From contig JANATG010000013.1 of NCBI GenBank assembly GCA_029449235.1, positions 434,001-498,000 on the forward strand: DNA of 64,000 nt, given 5' to 3'. The translations under genes and the position numbers were made by a program. Positions 21,291-33,506 of this stretch are shown here, in pieces. Below the pieces are notes generated by a model. That model was not told where the DNA came from, did not search any database, and was given only the letters and a program-made list of their open reading frames with translations. This stretch comes from Linnemannia schmuckeri (taxonomy: Eukaryota > Mortierellomycota > Mortierellomycetes > Mortierellales > Mortierellaceae). Position 1 is the first letter of the stretch, and each line of letters opens with the position of its first letter.

Positions 21291-23244
21291 TTGCTGCTGC
21301 TGCTGCTGAGCCGCTGCTGCGAGAAGGTATTCGGGATAAAACATTTGCTGATTTGATGATGTCAGGGGGTTGCCGCTAATAAGAGCCTCAGCTGAATAGT
21401 CAATCATGCCATCGTTCTTCACGCCCATTGTAGATCCGGTAGTCATGTTGGCCGACAGTTTCTTTTGGGTAGGTGATTCCTGCTTCACAGGAACTCCATC
21501 ATCTCGTGAGCTTGACTTAGGCCGATCCGTGGGATGGCTTGGGAAAACAGTGGTTGGAGAGGAAGGTCGAGAGGACTCAATGTCCGAATCGCCAGAGGAG
21601 GCGTCGTGCGGGATGTTGATGCTGCCAAGGTACGGGTTGGAGATAGGGGTGCGGAAGTTTCCTGCCGCTGCTGATTGCATATTAGACTGTTTGGCAGACT
21701 GCATCTTTTCTGAAGCCGTGGACTAGCAGATCATTAACACAACGAACAAAAATGGGAAAAGGTTTGAGTTTGGCGTCAGGATATGGGATGCACAAGTGGG
21801 TCTACATATCCAAAACATGCAAATCCACAAAAACCTATTTCCACGAAGCCAAGTGGTATTTTGAATCCATACCTTTCCCTGATAACTTGATAGTCGTTGG
21901 TTACTGCTCCGTGAACTGGTGGAATGACCCGATTTACTTCCTGTCGAACTCCTTGAGAGGGTCGGCCTGGAGGATTGACTGCTTGAACTATTGTTGGCAC
22001 TGAACGATGGACCGGCTCCGCCAGTAAAGTCTATGGAGATGGGGTTGGTGGGTGAAGGGCTGACTCCATTCATAAACGTGTTAGTGGGACTCTTGGTGCC
22101 GAATGACTGAGAGGATTTGTCAAAGGAGCTGCTGTTGGAGTTGGAGCTGCTGCCAAGGTTGTTACTGTTGAAGTTTTTGTTACTTTGTTGGATGGCGTTA
22201 TTATGGAAGAAATTATTGTTGCTGTTGGTGGTGGCGGTAGTGTTGTTATTGCCAAAGCTGTTGGGTTTCTTATGACGTGAAGAAGGTGACACTGAGGATG
22301 ACGAGGAGAACTTGAAATTGTTGTTGTTGTTCTGCGAAGCAGGCGGACTCTTGATAGGGGTCATCATGGGGATGCCAGCAAACCTCATCTCTCTGGGCGA
22401 GGAAGCTGTCGAAGAGGCATTGGATTGGGTGTCCTGATCATCCTCCGAATCAGACTGCATCGCTGTATCGTACATTCCACTGTTGGGGCTGCTGCGGTGG
22501 CTGGGTCCAGGGATGGTGATGCTCATGGTAGGGGGCATTGGCTGTGAGCTGACCGTATCCATGTAGCTAAGAGAAGGAGAAGGAGGAATAAGTGCAAGAT
22601 AGGTGACGTTTAGATATACACTCCCAAAATCAAGCGTCTCGTCGACACAAACAACTCATGGCAAGGGCAATATGAGCTTGATCCTTGATTAATCTATCAT
22701 TTCCAATAACATACCTAGGTTGACCAGCAGGGACAGGGCGCTCAAGGTCCATAGTATGCCCGTTCCTCTCCTTGTCCTCCTTTTCCTTGTTCTTCTTGTG
22801 AAGAGTCATCGCCATCATGCGCCATGTCAGGTTCTCAAGTCGCTTTCCATTGGGGAGTGAATCCTTGGCCTTGGTGTACAGACGCCACACTTGGGCTGCA
22901 AGGGGATCCTCCTTAGCCTGCTTGGAGGCCTCGTCCTCTTCAGAACCTTCCTCGGCCGAGCCATCCTCCATGTGGTGATGTGCGCTGGGGAACTCTGCGG
23001 TACCCATGGGTCCAGGAGATCCTAGTTCTGAAGGCAGTTTTCTCCTTGGCTTTGGCTTGGGAAAGTCAATAGTGGACGAGAGCAGAGATTCTGGGAGTCT
23101 GTTGGCAGGGGCTGCCTTTTTACCCTTGGATCCGGATCTGTAACTGCCATCATGCGAAGGGGCGGGCGAGGATGGTGAAGAGGGAGTGGGCGAGGCCCGG
23201 TCGTAGGAGGGGGAGGTCGGATAGTGTGGTGAATTGTGATTCAT
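19041..23244 (-). CDS. areA: AreA/NIT2-like GATA transcription factor
   Basis: Three exons (minus strand: 23244-22715, 22566-21873, 21722-19041) encode 1301 aa. Residues about 113-148 are the fungal DUF1752 block with WRLYTKAKDSLPNGKRLEN and LTWRMMAM, a mark of AreA/NIT2/Gln3 nitrogen regulators. A single GATA zinc finger lies near 801-825 (CTNC, 17 residues, CNAC, with TTPLWRRNPEGLPL), followed by a basic tail (KTDVIKKRNRN). By family knowledge it binds GATA sites and activates nitrogen-catabolite genes when good nitrogen is scarce. Long poly-Gln tracts flank the finger (largest at 21233-21308; more at 19390-19620), and the other linkers are Ser/Asn-rich. The protein is longer than typical AreA, mainly because of these tracts. 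The start is the first ATG in the DUF1752-bearing frame; an upstream noncoding exon is possible. Confidence 0.88.
21233..21308 (-). repeat. Polyglutamine-coding CAG/CAA repeat
   Basis: CTG/TTG triplets on the plus strand encode about 23 consecutive Gln after an Ala run in the GATA factor. Mixed CAG and CAA codons suggest the tract is kept as protein sequence rather than being only DNA slippage. Confidence 0.85.
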
Positions 23245-26200
23245 GGTCGATATGTTTTCCGATTCGTGTGTTGTTGATGTGTTGTCAATTGATGTTATTA
23301 TCACACTTCCTATTTTGGCTGAGGAAGGGATATTCGGATGAAGCCAAGCCTATGAGTGCAGTAGAAGTAGGTGGACTGTGCAAGAATTGATATGGATGTG
23401 GATTGAAAGTGAGACAGAGTGGGAGAAAAGTAGAGAAATGAAGAGAGGAGACAGAGGAGTGACAAAGGAAAGGAAGGAAAGAAAAAAAAGAAATAGAAGA
23501 ACAAAAAAAAAGGTCGGTTGTTAGTCAGTCAGAGCATTGCGGGGTAAGCGTGCTCACTGGTAGTTGGAGATAAAGTGTTCAACTATATGGCTTTATCCTT
23601 TTGCCCCAAGGTCGCAAATCAACAACAAACGCAAAAGATAACAAACAGCAAAATAAACCGAATCTTTCGTACAAAGAGATGGGATGATGAATGAAAAACG
23701 AGAGTTGGGAGTAATGATGCCGAAGGAACAAAATAAAGAGTACGAATGTGTGCGAGCAAGTGTGCAAGGTGTGTAGTGGAGAGAGAGAAAAAAAGAGAAA
23801 AGGGCCGAGACTAAGCTCGTTGGGTTGCTCTTTTTTTTTTTTTTTTTTTGTTGAAGGGCAGTGGTGAGGTGTGAACAGGTGGAAGAAGAAGCAGGTCGAT
23901 AATAAATAACATAACGAATTTTTTTTTTAGGTTTCATTCATACGAGGAAAATAAAACAGGACTGACAAAGGAACAAAAAAACCGCAAGCAGTGTCAGGGT
24001 GAGCAAAAGAGTTTGGCGGCGGATGAACCCTCTCAAAGTGTATGTCAAGCATGGAAAGGAAGGGTATAAAGGAACATAATATGATTCAGGGTGTGTGAAT
24101 TTAGAAACAAAATGAGAGATTGACGTACTGTTGTCTTCCTATGTTGTCCACAAAGGAAAAGAAAGGAGAGGTAGCGAAGTGAGAGTGAGAGTGGGTGCGT
24201 GTGATTATGGCACTAGTGTGTGTCTGAAGGGAGAGAGATGTAATGGATCGGAAGAAATGGATCGAAGCAGCCGAAAAGGAAGAAGGGAGTCGGTCAGTGA
24301 GTGAGTGAGCAATGAGGGAAGGAAGAAGAAAGGTATTCGATATGGGTAAGAAGAATACGTGGAGAAGAGCGTATGTGATGTGTGTGAAGGGGATGATATG
24401 ATGAAATGGGAGGTAAGAAAAAGAAAAAAGAAAAAGAAAGGGAAGAAAGGAAAGAGGGAGAGGGGGAACCAGAAAAAAGAAAAATAATGATTTGGCCGTG
24501 TATGTGTATTGTGTATCTTGTATCTGTGTATGTGTGCAGGGGAATGAATACTAGCCAGCAGCCCGGTCAATGTGGTGGAGAAGGGGTCAAAAAGAAGATA
24601 GAAAATGAAGATAGACAAGCTGGTTCCCTTCCACGGTCTACTTTTCTGTGGGGGAGTTATTATTGTTATTGTTGGTGGGGACCAGATGACAAAACAACAA
24701 CAACAACGACAATAGACAACAACAAAACAACAGACAAACAGAAACAACAATAACAAGACTACCACGATGGTATGTATCCTTGAATACATACCCTTTTCGT
24801 CCCATCCAACAGAAAACAACAACCACACACATTTACATACAGATACGCACAAGAACGTCAACAGCCAACCAACAGACAGACCCAGAGCAATGATAAATAG
24901 ATAAAAGGAACCGACAGGGCAGAGCAAGCATCTCATTCTCTTCTTTTATAATACCAATATGTTTGCCACACGGATGTGTTCATTTTCATTATTCATTTGC
25001 TCTCACTTTTTGGTTCTTCCTTCAACAGGGTGCTGCAGCAAACAGAAAAAAAGAGACGACAACTAACACAATTCGCGCAATACTCGCAATATCCAATCAC
25101 ATACCCAGAACAACTTCCAACACCAGCAGCAGCTGCAAACCCTTTTGGCCCTTTTCCTTTTTCTTGTCCTTTTCTTTTCTTTCCTTCTTTTTTCCCTTTT
25201 TTCATGCACATCCAACCCCCTTTTCAAACCCAACCTCGCTGGCTCGCTCGCAAGCACAAGCAAAAAGTAAAGCAACCCTTGCGAGTTCGTATTTTTATGT
25301 ATTTTTTTTTGTTTTTACCCCTATGCCAGAATTGACAAAAAAAAAAAGGCCGTAGTAGAACATGACATCTTCACATAACAGCATTCATGTTCACCCTTTT
25401 TTCAATTGACCTATCATACCCATTTGAGCACCCATCCACCCCCCTACCTCTCACCATTTGGTCTGAAGTAGTTGTGCCAACCTTCAACTACCACCACTGC
25501 GTTGGCGTGAAATATCCTGAAAATCAAAACGATTAGGAAGCAAAGCCTGTTGACGTGGGGTTTCCTTTTCCTCACTCTCGCTCTCTACAATATATAGAAC
25601 AATCTGTTCGGGGCAATGTGGATCGGGCACACGCACGTTCTTACTCGATAGGACAAAGAAAAGTAATGACACTTGTTTGGTTGTCTGCACGAATTGTCAT
25701 AAGTAAACAGAACGGAACGGAGTAAAAAAAAAAGAAAAAAAAAAGGGCGGGGGTAGGTGAAGGGAGGACAAGAAGTATGCGTAGGTAAGTGAAGGAAGGA
25801 GGGGACTGGGAGTGAAAGAGAACGTGAGAGAGAACAAAATAAACGAAGAAAGCAAGGGTCAAGTAGCAACTTGTTTTACAGTTTCTCAATGGAAATCTCT
25901 CTTTGCTGTATGCCTTTTTTTTTTGCGTTTTTTGTTTTCCGTCTATCTTCTCACGGGTCTCCATGAGGAAAGTATGCCCATATGCAAAAGCAGAGAGCCA
26001 CAGTCAAAACAACAGCAGCGTGTCAAAAGGGTGTGTTCTTGTCTGATTTGTGAAAAGGGAGAGAGGTGTGTAGGCGGGAGACACGAGTCTAGTATTTTTG
26101 CTCTGTCTACCATGGAGCCTACTTTGTATGTGTGTTGATCGAATGTCTCTTACAAGCGCAGTATCTTTTTGCTCGTCGTTAGATGTTGCTGTTGTTTGTT

Positions 26201-27812
26201 GCTGCTGATCGAAAAAGGAGGGCAAGGAGAAGTAAACAAAGGAGGACAGGAGGAGTGATGGTCAAGGAAAAAAGTGAGCAGGGGTACGAGTTGAATGCGT
26301 GAAAGGTGGATGAACGAAGAAGGGGTCAGAGAGCGAAGGACAGGACGACAGGGCTGGGCTGGGCAAGAACAGGCGGAAAAAAGAAAAAGGAGAAAAAGGC
26401 AAAAAAAATGCGTGTATGTGTTCCTGTCAACGAAGGGCCGAAGCGTGAGTTGAAGGCGAGGGAGTAGACTGTTGTTGGTGTGAATAGTGAGTGGTAGTAG
26501 CATAGTCGGTGTAGAGGTGTGAGTGGAAAGGTGTAGTCAATTACCTGCTTGCAAATAAAGAGAGGAAGGTCGATTTAGAGCAGCGGCAGCAGAAGCAGCG
26601 GCAGGGTGGAGGTGAGTGAAGGGAAGGGCTAGCAGGGGGCGGGATTGGACTGCGTGGGGGAGAGGGGTGTTGGAATGATGGAGTGAGTGCGGGTGCGTGT
26701 CGGGTGTTGGAGATCAGATAGAGAGAAACAGTGGAATATGGGAATAAAGAAAAAAGAAAAGGCAAGGGTGTGATTGTGAGGTTGAGGTGCAATGGAGGGA
26801 GGGGAGGGATGAAAAGAGAGAAAAAGGGAGGAAGGAAGAAGAAGAAACAGGAGAAGGGAAAAGAAAAGGGAAAAGAAAAGGGAAAAGAAAAGGGAAAAGA
26901 AAAGGAAAAAGACGGCGGAGTAGAGAGAAGGGAGAGGGGAGAAGGCAGAAGGAAAAAAATAATAAAAAGTGTCCGATGGGTGGGCGTGGATAGGGTCACC
27001 CACGCCACGGCCATGCAAACGAGCGAGAGAGCCATTTTGGGTTTGACGACTGGCCAAAAGGAAAAGCAACAACAAACTACTCAACTCGAAAAAAAAAAGA
27101 TCTGTAGATGGTCATTAAGGAATCGAACTATGTAATTGACTATGCCAATGGGGTCATCATGGCAAGCACACGCTCCTCAAAAAATAAAATAAAAGAAATA
27201 TGATAACGGCCTGTCCTCCATCCCAACGGTTACTTACCGTCATCTCTGTCACTTTTTTCATTTCTATGGTGTTGCTTCTTTCTATCTATCTTGGATGAAT
27301 GTCCTTCTCTGTTCTTCCTTCGTTCCTTCGTTCCTGCTTTTATACAGGAAGTTTCTCCTCCTTTTCATTTTCATTGATTGCTAACATGCCCAGAATAGCA
27401 TTCTCAACCAACCACATCCAATCTCTCTCTTTCCCTCCTTCCTTCTTTCGCAATGGGTTGACAACAAAAAGTGAAAAACCATAAAACTTCAGTCACTCCT
27501 TGCTCTGAACTTTATCAAACGCAGGAAGTGGAGGATGTTCAGTGCTTTAGGGAAAAACACAAAAACGGAGTATGTCGCTTCCTTTTCTACCGATGCACTA
27601 CAGTTCCTGGATTCAGTCGGAAGTCACTACGATTATTTTGAACAACAATTAGTCAGAGTTAATATTGTGGTCATAATCCGAGTATGGTTATAGATGTCAA
27701 GGCAGGGTTTGAAGAAGAGGTCAGGGATGAAAAAAAGAGCGTTCAAATACCACGGACCGTTCCATAGTACCAGCCAAGAGCAAGAACAAAGAGCACGATC
27801 GCTTTCAATAAC
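23245..27812. other. 4.5-kb gene-free region upstream of areA
   Basis: I find no coding gene. The longest open frames are low-complexity translations of purine- or pyrimidine-rich DNA (for example the minus-strand frame at 24205-24936). The sequence is dominated on the plus strand by GA-rich blocks, A/T runs and short microsatellites. Read from the areA strand these are CT-rich, as expected for a long promoter and 5' UTR. The right end is the 3' flank of the WD40 gene. Extended, complex leaders are known for nitrogen regulators; application to this gene is inference. Confidence 0.5.
26856..26905. repeat. 12-bp tandem repeat GGGAAAAGAAAA x4
   Basis: Four head-to-tail copies of a purine-only dodecamer in the intergenic DNA upstream of areA. 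It has no coding frame of interest. Confidence 0.85.
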
Positions 27813-30800
27813 TTACATAAACGCAAGGCTTGAATCGGCACTCATCGAGGTAATAAAGGGCTTCGTTGGGTGGAACGCTGCCTTGAACACGCGTTTCGCT
27901 AGAGGTGGCACAAAAAGACAACAAAGAGAAAAAAAAATGATTAGTCGTATGACCCAACAAACAACAAAAAATGTCGCACTGACTGCCCTGCATCTGTATC
28001 TTCCTTTCCCTATCACGTACACTGTCCATCGATGGATTGACCAGCGCCGCGGTGCACATCTCTCCAACGAATGTCCCAGATGTTGATCTTAGGATCCGAC
28101 TGAGTTCCGCTGCTCACAATAGCTCCACCAGGGTGCCACGAGGGCATGACCTGTCTCGACAAGTTATCAGCGCACTCGAAACCAAAGCGCAAGACAGGAT
28201 CATCAAACCTCTGACGGAGGTCGTGAAGTGAGAGCTGATTGTTCGTGGTCGCATGCGAAACCAAGAGCAGATTGGGGTCCACTGGGTTAGGTGTGATAGA
28301 GTTGATACGACCACGCTCTTTGCTCTTGTAATCGTACACCACTTCGGACCGTTCCATGTCCCATCCAATGACCTTGCAATCGCATCCCCCTGAGAACAAC
28401 ACGTTGTTGTGAGGGGTGTAGCAAAGTCCCTGAATGGTACTTGTATGCTTGTTGTGGACCAAGATCTGCTGGGATGGTACACAGTCACCGTCCGAGTTTG
28501 GTGGCGTAAACTTCCAACGGATCTAGTAGATCACAGTATCAAGACATGGTTATCAATGATTAGTAAAGATTAACTCTTGTGATAAAAATCAACAAGGGGT
28601 GATTGATCAAAGTTCAAGTACACTTACAATTTGCTTATCCAGACCAGCCGTGGCAAGAGAGATGCCGCTACGGTCCTCAGTCATCGCTGTCAAGCACAAA
28701 ATGCCGCCCTTGCTAGTGTCATGCGGCTTCTGATCCAATGACTGAATTGTCCAAGTAACCGGCGAGGTGGGCTTGGACTTCTCAACATGGACCAACATGA
28801 GCTGATGGGGCATGGGCACTCCTTCCTTGTGGGCACTCGCCACCGCCAACGTGTTCTTGCCGACCCAGCACATATCTTCTGCCCAAGGCATATTGGTTGG
28901 TGCCTTTGGAATCGTGCTCATCACGCGGCGCCTATCCAGATCCCAGAAGTGAATAGTTCTATGTAGATTCAATAGTGTAACACAATTATAAATAATTTGA
29001 TCCGCCTGTTTCAACTCAACCACCTGGTGCCTTTGCAAAGTGATAAAAAATTTTACCCGTCCAACGCGCTAGTGACCATGACTTCCTCCATATCTGGACC
29101 AGCAATCGGTACATGATGGAGCATGCATCTAGGCTTTCTTCCAAACGTCTTGTTACGGATATCGGCATGGACATTGGTCAAGGTCTCGACGACATCCAGA
29201 GCAGCAACCGCGATACGATCATTCACCGGTGCCAGACGAGGACGAGATGATCCTAATCGCCCATTCGAGAATGAGGAGGTGCTCTTAGGGGCAGTCGACG
29301 ATGGAACCGAGGATTTGTTGGATAAAGATGACAGAGCGTTGTGATGAGTAACCCTTTCGCTGCTAGATCTCGATACCATCATAGGCCTCTCGGGAGCAGG
29401 CGTCTCACGCCCAGCTGCAGTGCTCTCACTCAGATCCCTGAATCGTCGCTCCAGTTTCTTGCTGATGTTCCGAATCCGCTTTGATGATGCCTTGGCCTTT
29501 TCGCAGTACTTAGCATACTTTGTGCGAGTTCTTTCGAGCTAAAATTTTCCATTCCAAATGTAACAAAAAGTCAGAAAAAATGGCTCTTTCCAAATCGATC
29601 TCTTTCACTCAAGCACTCCTATAATAGTAAAATTATCACCTCGAGCATCAGGTCGTGGATCTGACCGTGCAACTTCAGACCAGAGGCTCCGGTCACGCGT
29701 AGAGCATCAGACTCATCAGAGCTCGAGTCAGATTCCGAGCTGGAAGAATCCGAGGACGAGGATTCTCCGGACGTTTCCCGGGCAATAGTGCGTCTACGCT
29801 TGCTCCTGCGCTTAGACTCGGGCAACTTGTACTGTGGCTTGCGTGGCGACATGTCGACGTCTGTTCCTCCGTTGACCTCAGTAGGAGTGCCAGAGAAGAC
29901 AGACTTGGATCGGTTGTTGGCAGGAACGGCGGCTTTTTGTTGTTGGACTCGGTCGTATTCGGAATCACCAGAGGCTGATGAGGATTGAGGAGAGACTGGT
30001 TCGGGCGTTCGGTTCCTGACAAGGGAAACATCTGCGATACCAGATCGTACGTCCTCGGTCATCGATCCGGTTCTTTTGCGAGGCTTGGGGGACGCACTTT
30101 CGTTTCGCCTCTTGTTGGATCCGCCTTCGAAGAACCGACCGCGCTCAGGAGGACGAGACGTCTCTCGGGCATCATAGGGGTTGTCATAGCGACGCTGAGG
30201 GGCTGAGGGTGGTGGTGGCGCATTATATTGGGTTCGCCCTCCTCTGCTCTGGTCCTGAAGGAATGGGTCTAATTCTCTGTTGTCGCTGCGTCGATCACCT
30301 TCTTTCCAATCACGATTTCTGGGCTCCCAGGCCTTTGTGTTGTCGTTGCGTTGGGTTCGGACGTCCCTGTTATTGCTGCTGTATGAGTTGTTGGGAGAGT
30401 TACGATCGTCGAGATGAGAGCTCAGGTAGCTGCTGTCAGGGGGTGGGACGGACATACCCACACGATCGTTGTATCTGGGCGTCTCTTTAGGTGGTCGGCT
30501 GTCCGGAAACATGGATCTTTCCCGATAATTGCGGTGATCCCTGTGGTTCCTAGAGTCGTAACTGTTGTTGTTATTATGGACGGGCATTTGGACGGTGATA
30601 GGTTCGTTGTCCGAGTCCGAGTCGTTGATGGTTGTTGGGTGATGGTACGGAGGAAGAGCCAAAGACGGCCGTTGGTATTCGTCGACGTTTTCCTTCTTGA
30701 TAAGGAGATCCTCGGGTGGGAAGATTTCGGTGATAGGAACTTGCGGTACTGCGATGGGAGTAGCACGGATCGACGGAGAGGAGACGGAGGAGGAGGATTT

Positions 30801-30893
30801 TGGACTGTTGTTGTGGGTGGGCGACTTTCTCTTTCGCTCGAAGAGAGAGGTGGAGAGGAGGGAGAGTGGGATGAGGTTGGGCTGGCTATCCAT
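27813..30893 (-). CDS. WD40-repeat protein with disordered N-terminus
   Basis: Five exons (minus strand: 30893-29640, 29538-29057, 28958-28628, 28522-28021, 27898-27813) encode 884 aa. The first 400 residues are hydrophilic and disordered: Pro/Ser-rich, Arg/Asp-rich, then acidic-serine (SSSSDSSSSESDSSSDESD). A charged helix follows with KASSKRIRNISKKLERRF, probably a coiled coil. The C-terminal half is a beta-propeller with readable blades: ALDGTIHFWDLDRRR, ATAGLDKQI, SGGCDCKVIGWDMER, DPKINIWDIRW and FHPTKPFITSMSADSS. Propellers of this type scaffold complexes, and the Arg/Ser/Asp-rich head suggests a nuclear role (inference). I do not recognise the ortholog. The last exon has 86 bases and supplies the final blade strand; it is supported by frame and by the blade-like sequence. 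Confidence 0.8.
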
Positions 30894-31779
30894 CAGGATG
30901 GTAAGAGAGAAAACGGGTTCTCGTTGGGGCCTTGTTGCCACCAAAAAAAAAAATGATAATAAATAAATAGAAAAGCAGTAAACAAAATGAGGCCAGAAAC
31001 AAGGCTAAGCTGTCTATGGATACTTGTTTGTTTGGCCTTAGCGATACAAAAGAGGCCACAAAGTACTGTTGTGCTATGGATATGAGCAAAAGGAAGGAAG
31101 TGTGCGTGAGAAGGGTATTTTTGTCGCTATTGTTGGAGCGATGTTGATGAAACAAGAGGGGAACGGAAAGCAGTGAAATGAATGGCGAGTGGCAAGTGAG
31201 AAAAGAATGAACCCAAAACAAAACAGAAAGAAAAACGCTGTAACCAAGCAGTGGACTCAAAACATGAAAAAAAGAATTTGGCTCTTTTGTGTGGCTTGCA
31301 TCCCTCCTGTCGTCCTTCTTGCTTCTTTTGGCCACAAGGTCCTGTCGACCTGTATTCCAGGGCAGGCTTCTGTTGTTACCCTCCCATCACTTGCCCTTCA
31401 CAACCCTACCAGCTTTTTTTTTTTTTCTTAATGGTAACTGATATTGGTACATACCTCATACGCTGGTTTATACTATCTCACTCGGTCAATCCATCATACC
31501 AAATCTTATCTATCGAGCTGAGAGAACAGCCTATCTTTTCGTCCCTTTTTTTTCTTTCCTTTAGGCTTGTACTGACGCCACGTTTTTAAGGGGTCTGACC
31601 ATTATCTCGCACGGGTCCCCCCTGTCCTTTCTGTCCTTTGCCCTTTGTCTCTTGCTCGACGCCTTTTTTCTTGTTCGATGCATTCGTTTCCATTCGTCCG
31701 TTGCAACCATTTTTTTCAACTCCTAAATAATTACACTCTTTGAAGCAACCCAGCCTCACTTCAAAACAACACATTCACC
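30894..31779. other. Divergent promoter of WD40 gene and DcpS
   Basis: 0.9 kb between starts on opposite strands. There is a CT-rich leader before DcpS (31540-31779). No gene was found. Confidence 0.5.
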
Positions 31780-33359
31780 ATGCATTCCCTCTCCAACTTT
31801 ACCTTCACACGTGTCCTCAATGAGGATCCCATTCTCAAAACACTCACATTGCTCGGCACTGTCCCTGTCACAACAGCCGCCACCACTGCGACGACCGAGG
31901 GAGAAGAAGTCGCTGCCACCGTTGTTAGCACTACAGGCGACCAGAACAAGGAAGTCCAGCCTGTGATTCTTTTGATAGAGAAGACTCACTTTGCAACACA
32001 GTCTTCCGAGAACGACATTACGCGCCGTATCTCTGAATTGCTGTCGACAGGAAGCAATGATATCTACCATTGGTGGAATGCTATCATTTTGGAGGGCAAG
32101 GCCCATGACCCCGATCTCAAGATGACCGTTATCTCACCTGCGACTGAGGCAGTATGTATCTTGTGTGAGAGGAGAATGCTTTAGAAGAAGAGGATAATCT
32201 TGCAATATGGCTCTAATGTATGTCTCTTACCTTTTGATTTAATTCTGATAATGATATCAGCATATCTCCAAGTACTCGCGTCAGGACCGCAAGATGATCA
32301 CTGAGACAGCAGAGATCTACCACAAGGCTATCCTGCCCTGGATCGAGAGTCAGCCCAAGAGCAGAATTCAATGGGTTTACAACATCCTCGAGGGTCTCAA
32401 GGAGCAGGACAACATTCTTCTTCGTGATAATGACCCCGACACCGGCTTCATTGTCCTCCCTGACAGGTATCACAAAAAGGCTTGTTTTTGCTTTGTAGAT
32501 TAATTTACGCGTAGAAACGCGACTATGCTCCTTATTCTGGCTACTTAATTTTGCCACTAACAGTTCCTCATTCTGAATCGATCGATGTCACATAGCAAGT
32601 GGGACAAGCGCACGTTGTCGTCGCTGTACCTGCTGGCAATCTCGATGAGATCCGATATCCGCTCCCTGCGTGACCTCAAGCCTGACCACCTGCCTATGCT
32701 CAAGAATGTGCGCGACAAGATCATGACCCTGGTTCCCCTTCGATTCCCTGGTGTCGCCTCGGACGAGGTTCGCATGTTTGTGCATTACCACCCTAGTTAC
32801 TGTAAGTCCCAAGCGCGTGATACTCTTAAAAGTCGATTGACATTAACAAACATTGTTTTGAGACGAGAAAGAGTGGCGTGTGGCGCATCGATTATAATGT
32901 GTGAGTGTGGCGAAATGCAATATCCTGGGCATGCGCGTTGAGCATGACCAACATTTGAGATGTAGTAGTCGATGAATATGACGATGGTCTCGGTGTTGTG
33001 CTTGCTCAGTCACTCACAGAGATCAATTCCTACAAAGAGAACAGCCAGACCCTACTGTACACTGCGCATGCAACCAGCCCTCACTCACTCACTAATATGT
33101 TTCCTGGAACTATATATCTCCTACAACATATCTTCGTACCCATAACCTTATATCAGATCATTTTCATGTCCATGTCACCCATGTCTCTGCCCAAGTCCCT
33201 GGAAGCACGGTCGGACAGTCGCACCTTCTCGATACCATTATCGACAACATTGAAACTATCGACCCCGACTACTACCGTAAGGCTTCGATCCGGTTTGCCC
33301 TCGGTGTCAACCATCCCGTCTATTCTCTTATCCAAGGTTTCCAGTCTGCCTCCCAGTAA
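31780..33359 (+). CDS. DCPS: m7GpppX diphosphatase (scavenger decapping enzyme DcpS)
   Basis: Four exons (31780-32151, 32261-32466, 32596-32801, 33157-33359) encode 328 aa, close to human DcpS (337 aa). Family landmarks appear in order: an N-terminal swapped domain with PVILLIEKTHFA, then RIQWVYNILEG, DTGFIVLPD, KWDKRTLSSLYLLAI, IRSLRDLKPDHLPML, and the HIT-type triad HFHVHV at residues 263-268 right after the last junction. The enzyme hydrolyses cap remnants left by 3'-5' mRNA decay, in cytoplasm and nucleus (family knowledge). Intron 3 is unusually long at 355 bases. The C-terminus ends at TAA 33357, but the frame beyond it stays open and Lys/Glu-rich (see findings). An Ala/Thr-rich insert near residue 35 (TTAATTATTEGEEV) is extra compared with animals. 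Confidence 0.9.
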
Positions 33360-33506
33360 ATCAAGGCCGAAAAGGAGAAGGAGAGGGAAAAGAAAAAAGC
33401 GGCCATGGCCATGGGAAGTCCGGAGGTTACGGAAGTCTTGCTTTTCTTTCGAGTATCTAGACTTTTCTATGAGAACATTTCCATGGTACATGTAGCTGTA
33501 CCATAA

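Noticed and set aside
24205..24936. 243-aa minus-strand open frame with hydrophobic stretches
   Set aside because: It is a translation of CT/GT-rich repetitive DNA with no domain, no conserved block and no splice-linked neighbour. It fits a long leader or promoter better.
26541..27135. Overlapping open frames rich in Ser/Phe/Pro (-) and Lys/Glu/Gly (+)
   Set aside because: Both come from a purine repeat (GGGAAAAGAAAA). Low complexity on both strands is typical of chance frames.
32998..33495. Separate small gene overlapping the 3' half of DcpS
   Set aside because: Most of it is an out-of-frame reading of the conserved DcpS last exon; only the intronic part is of interest and is reported as a finding.
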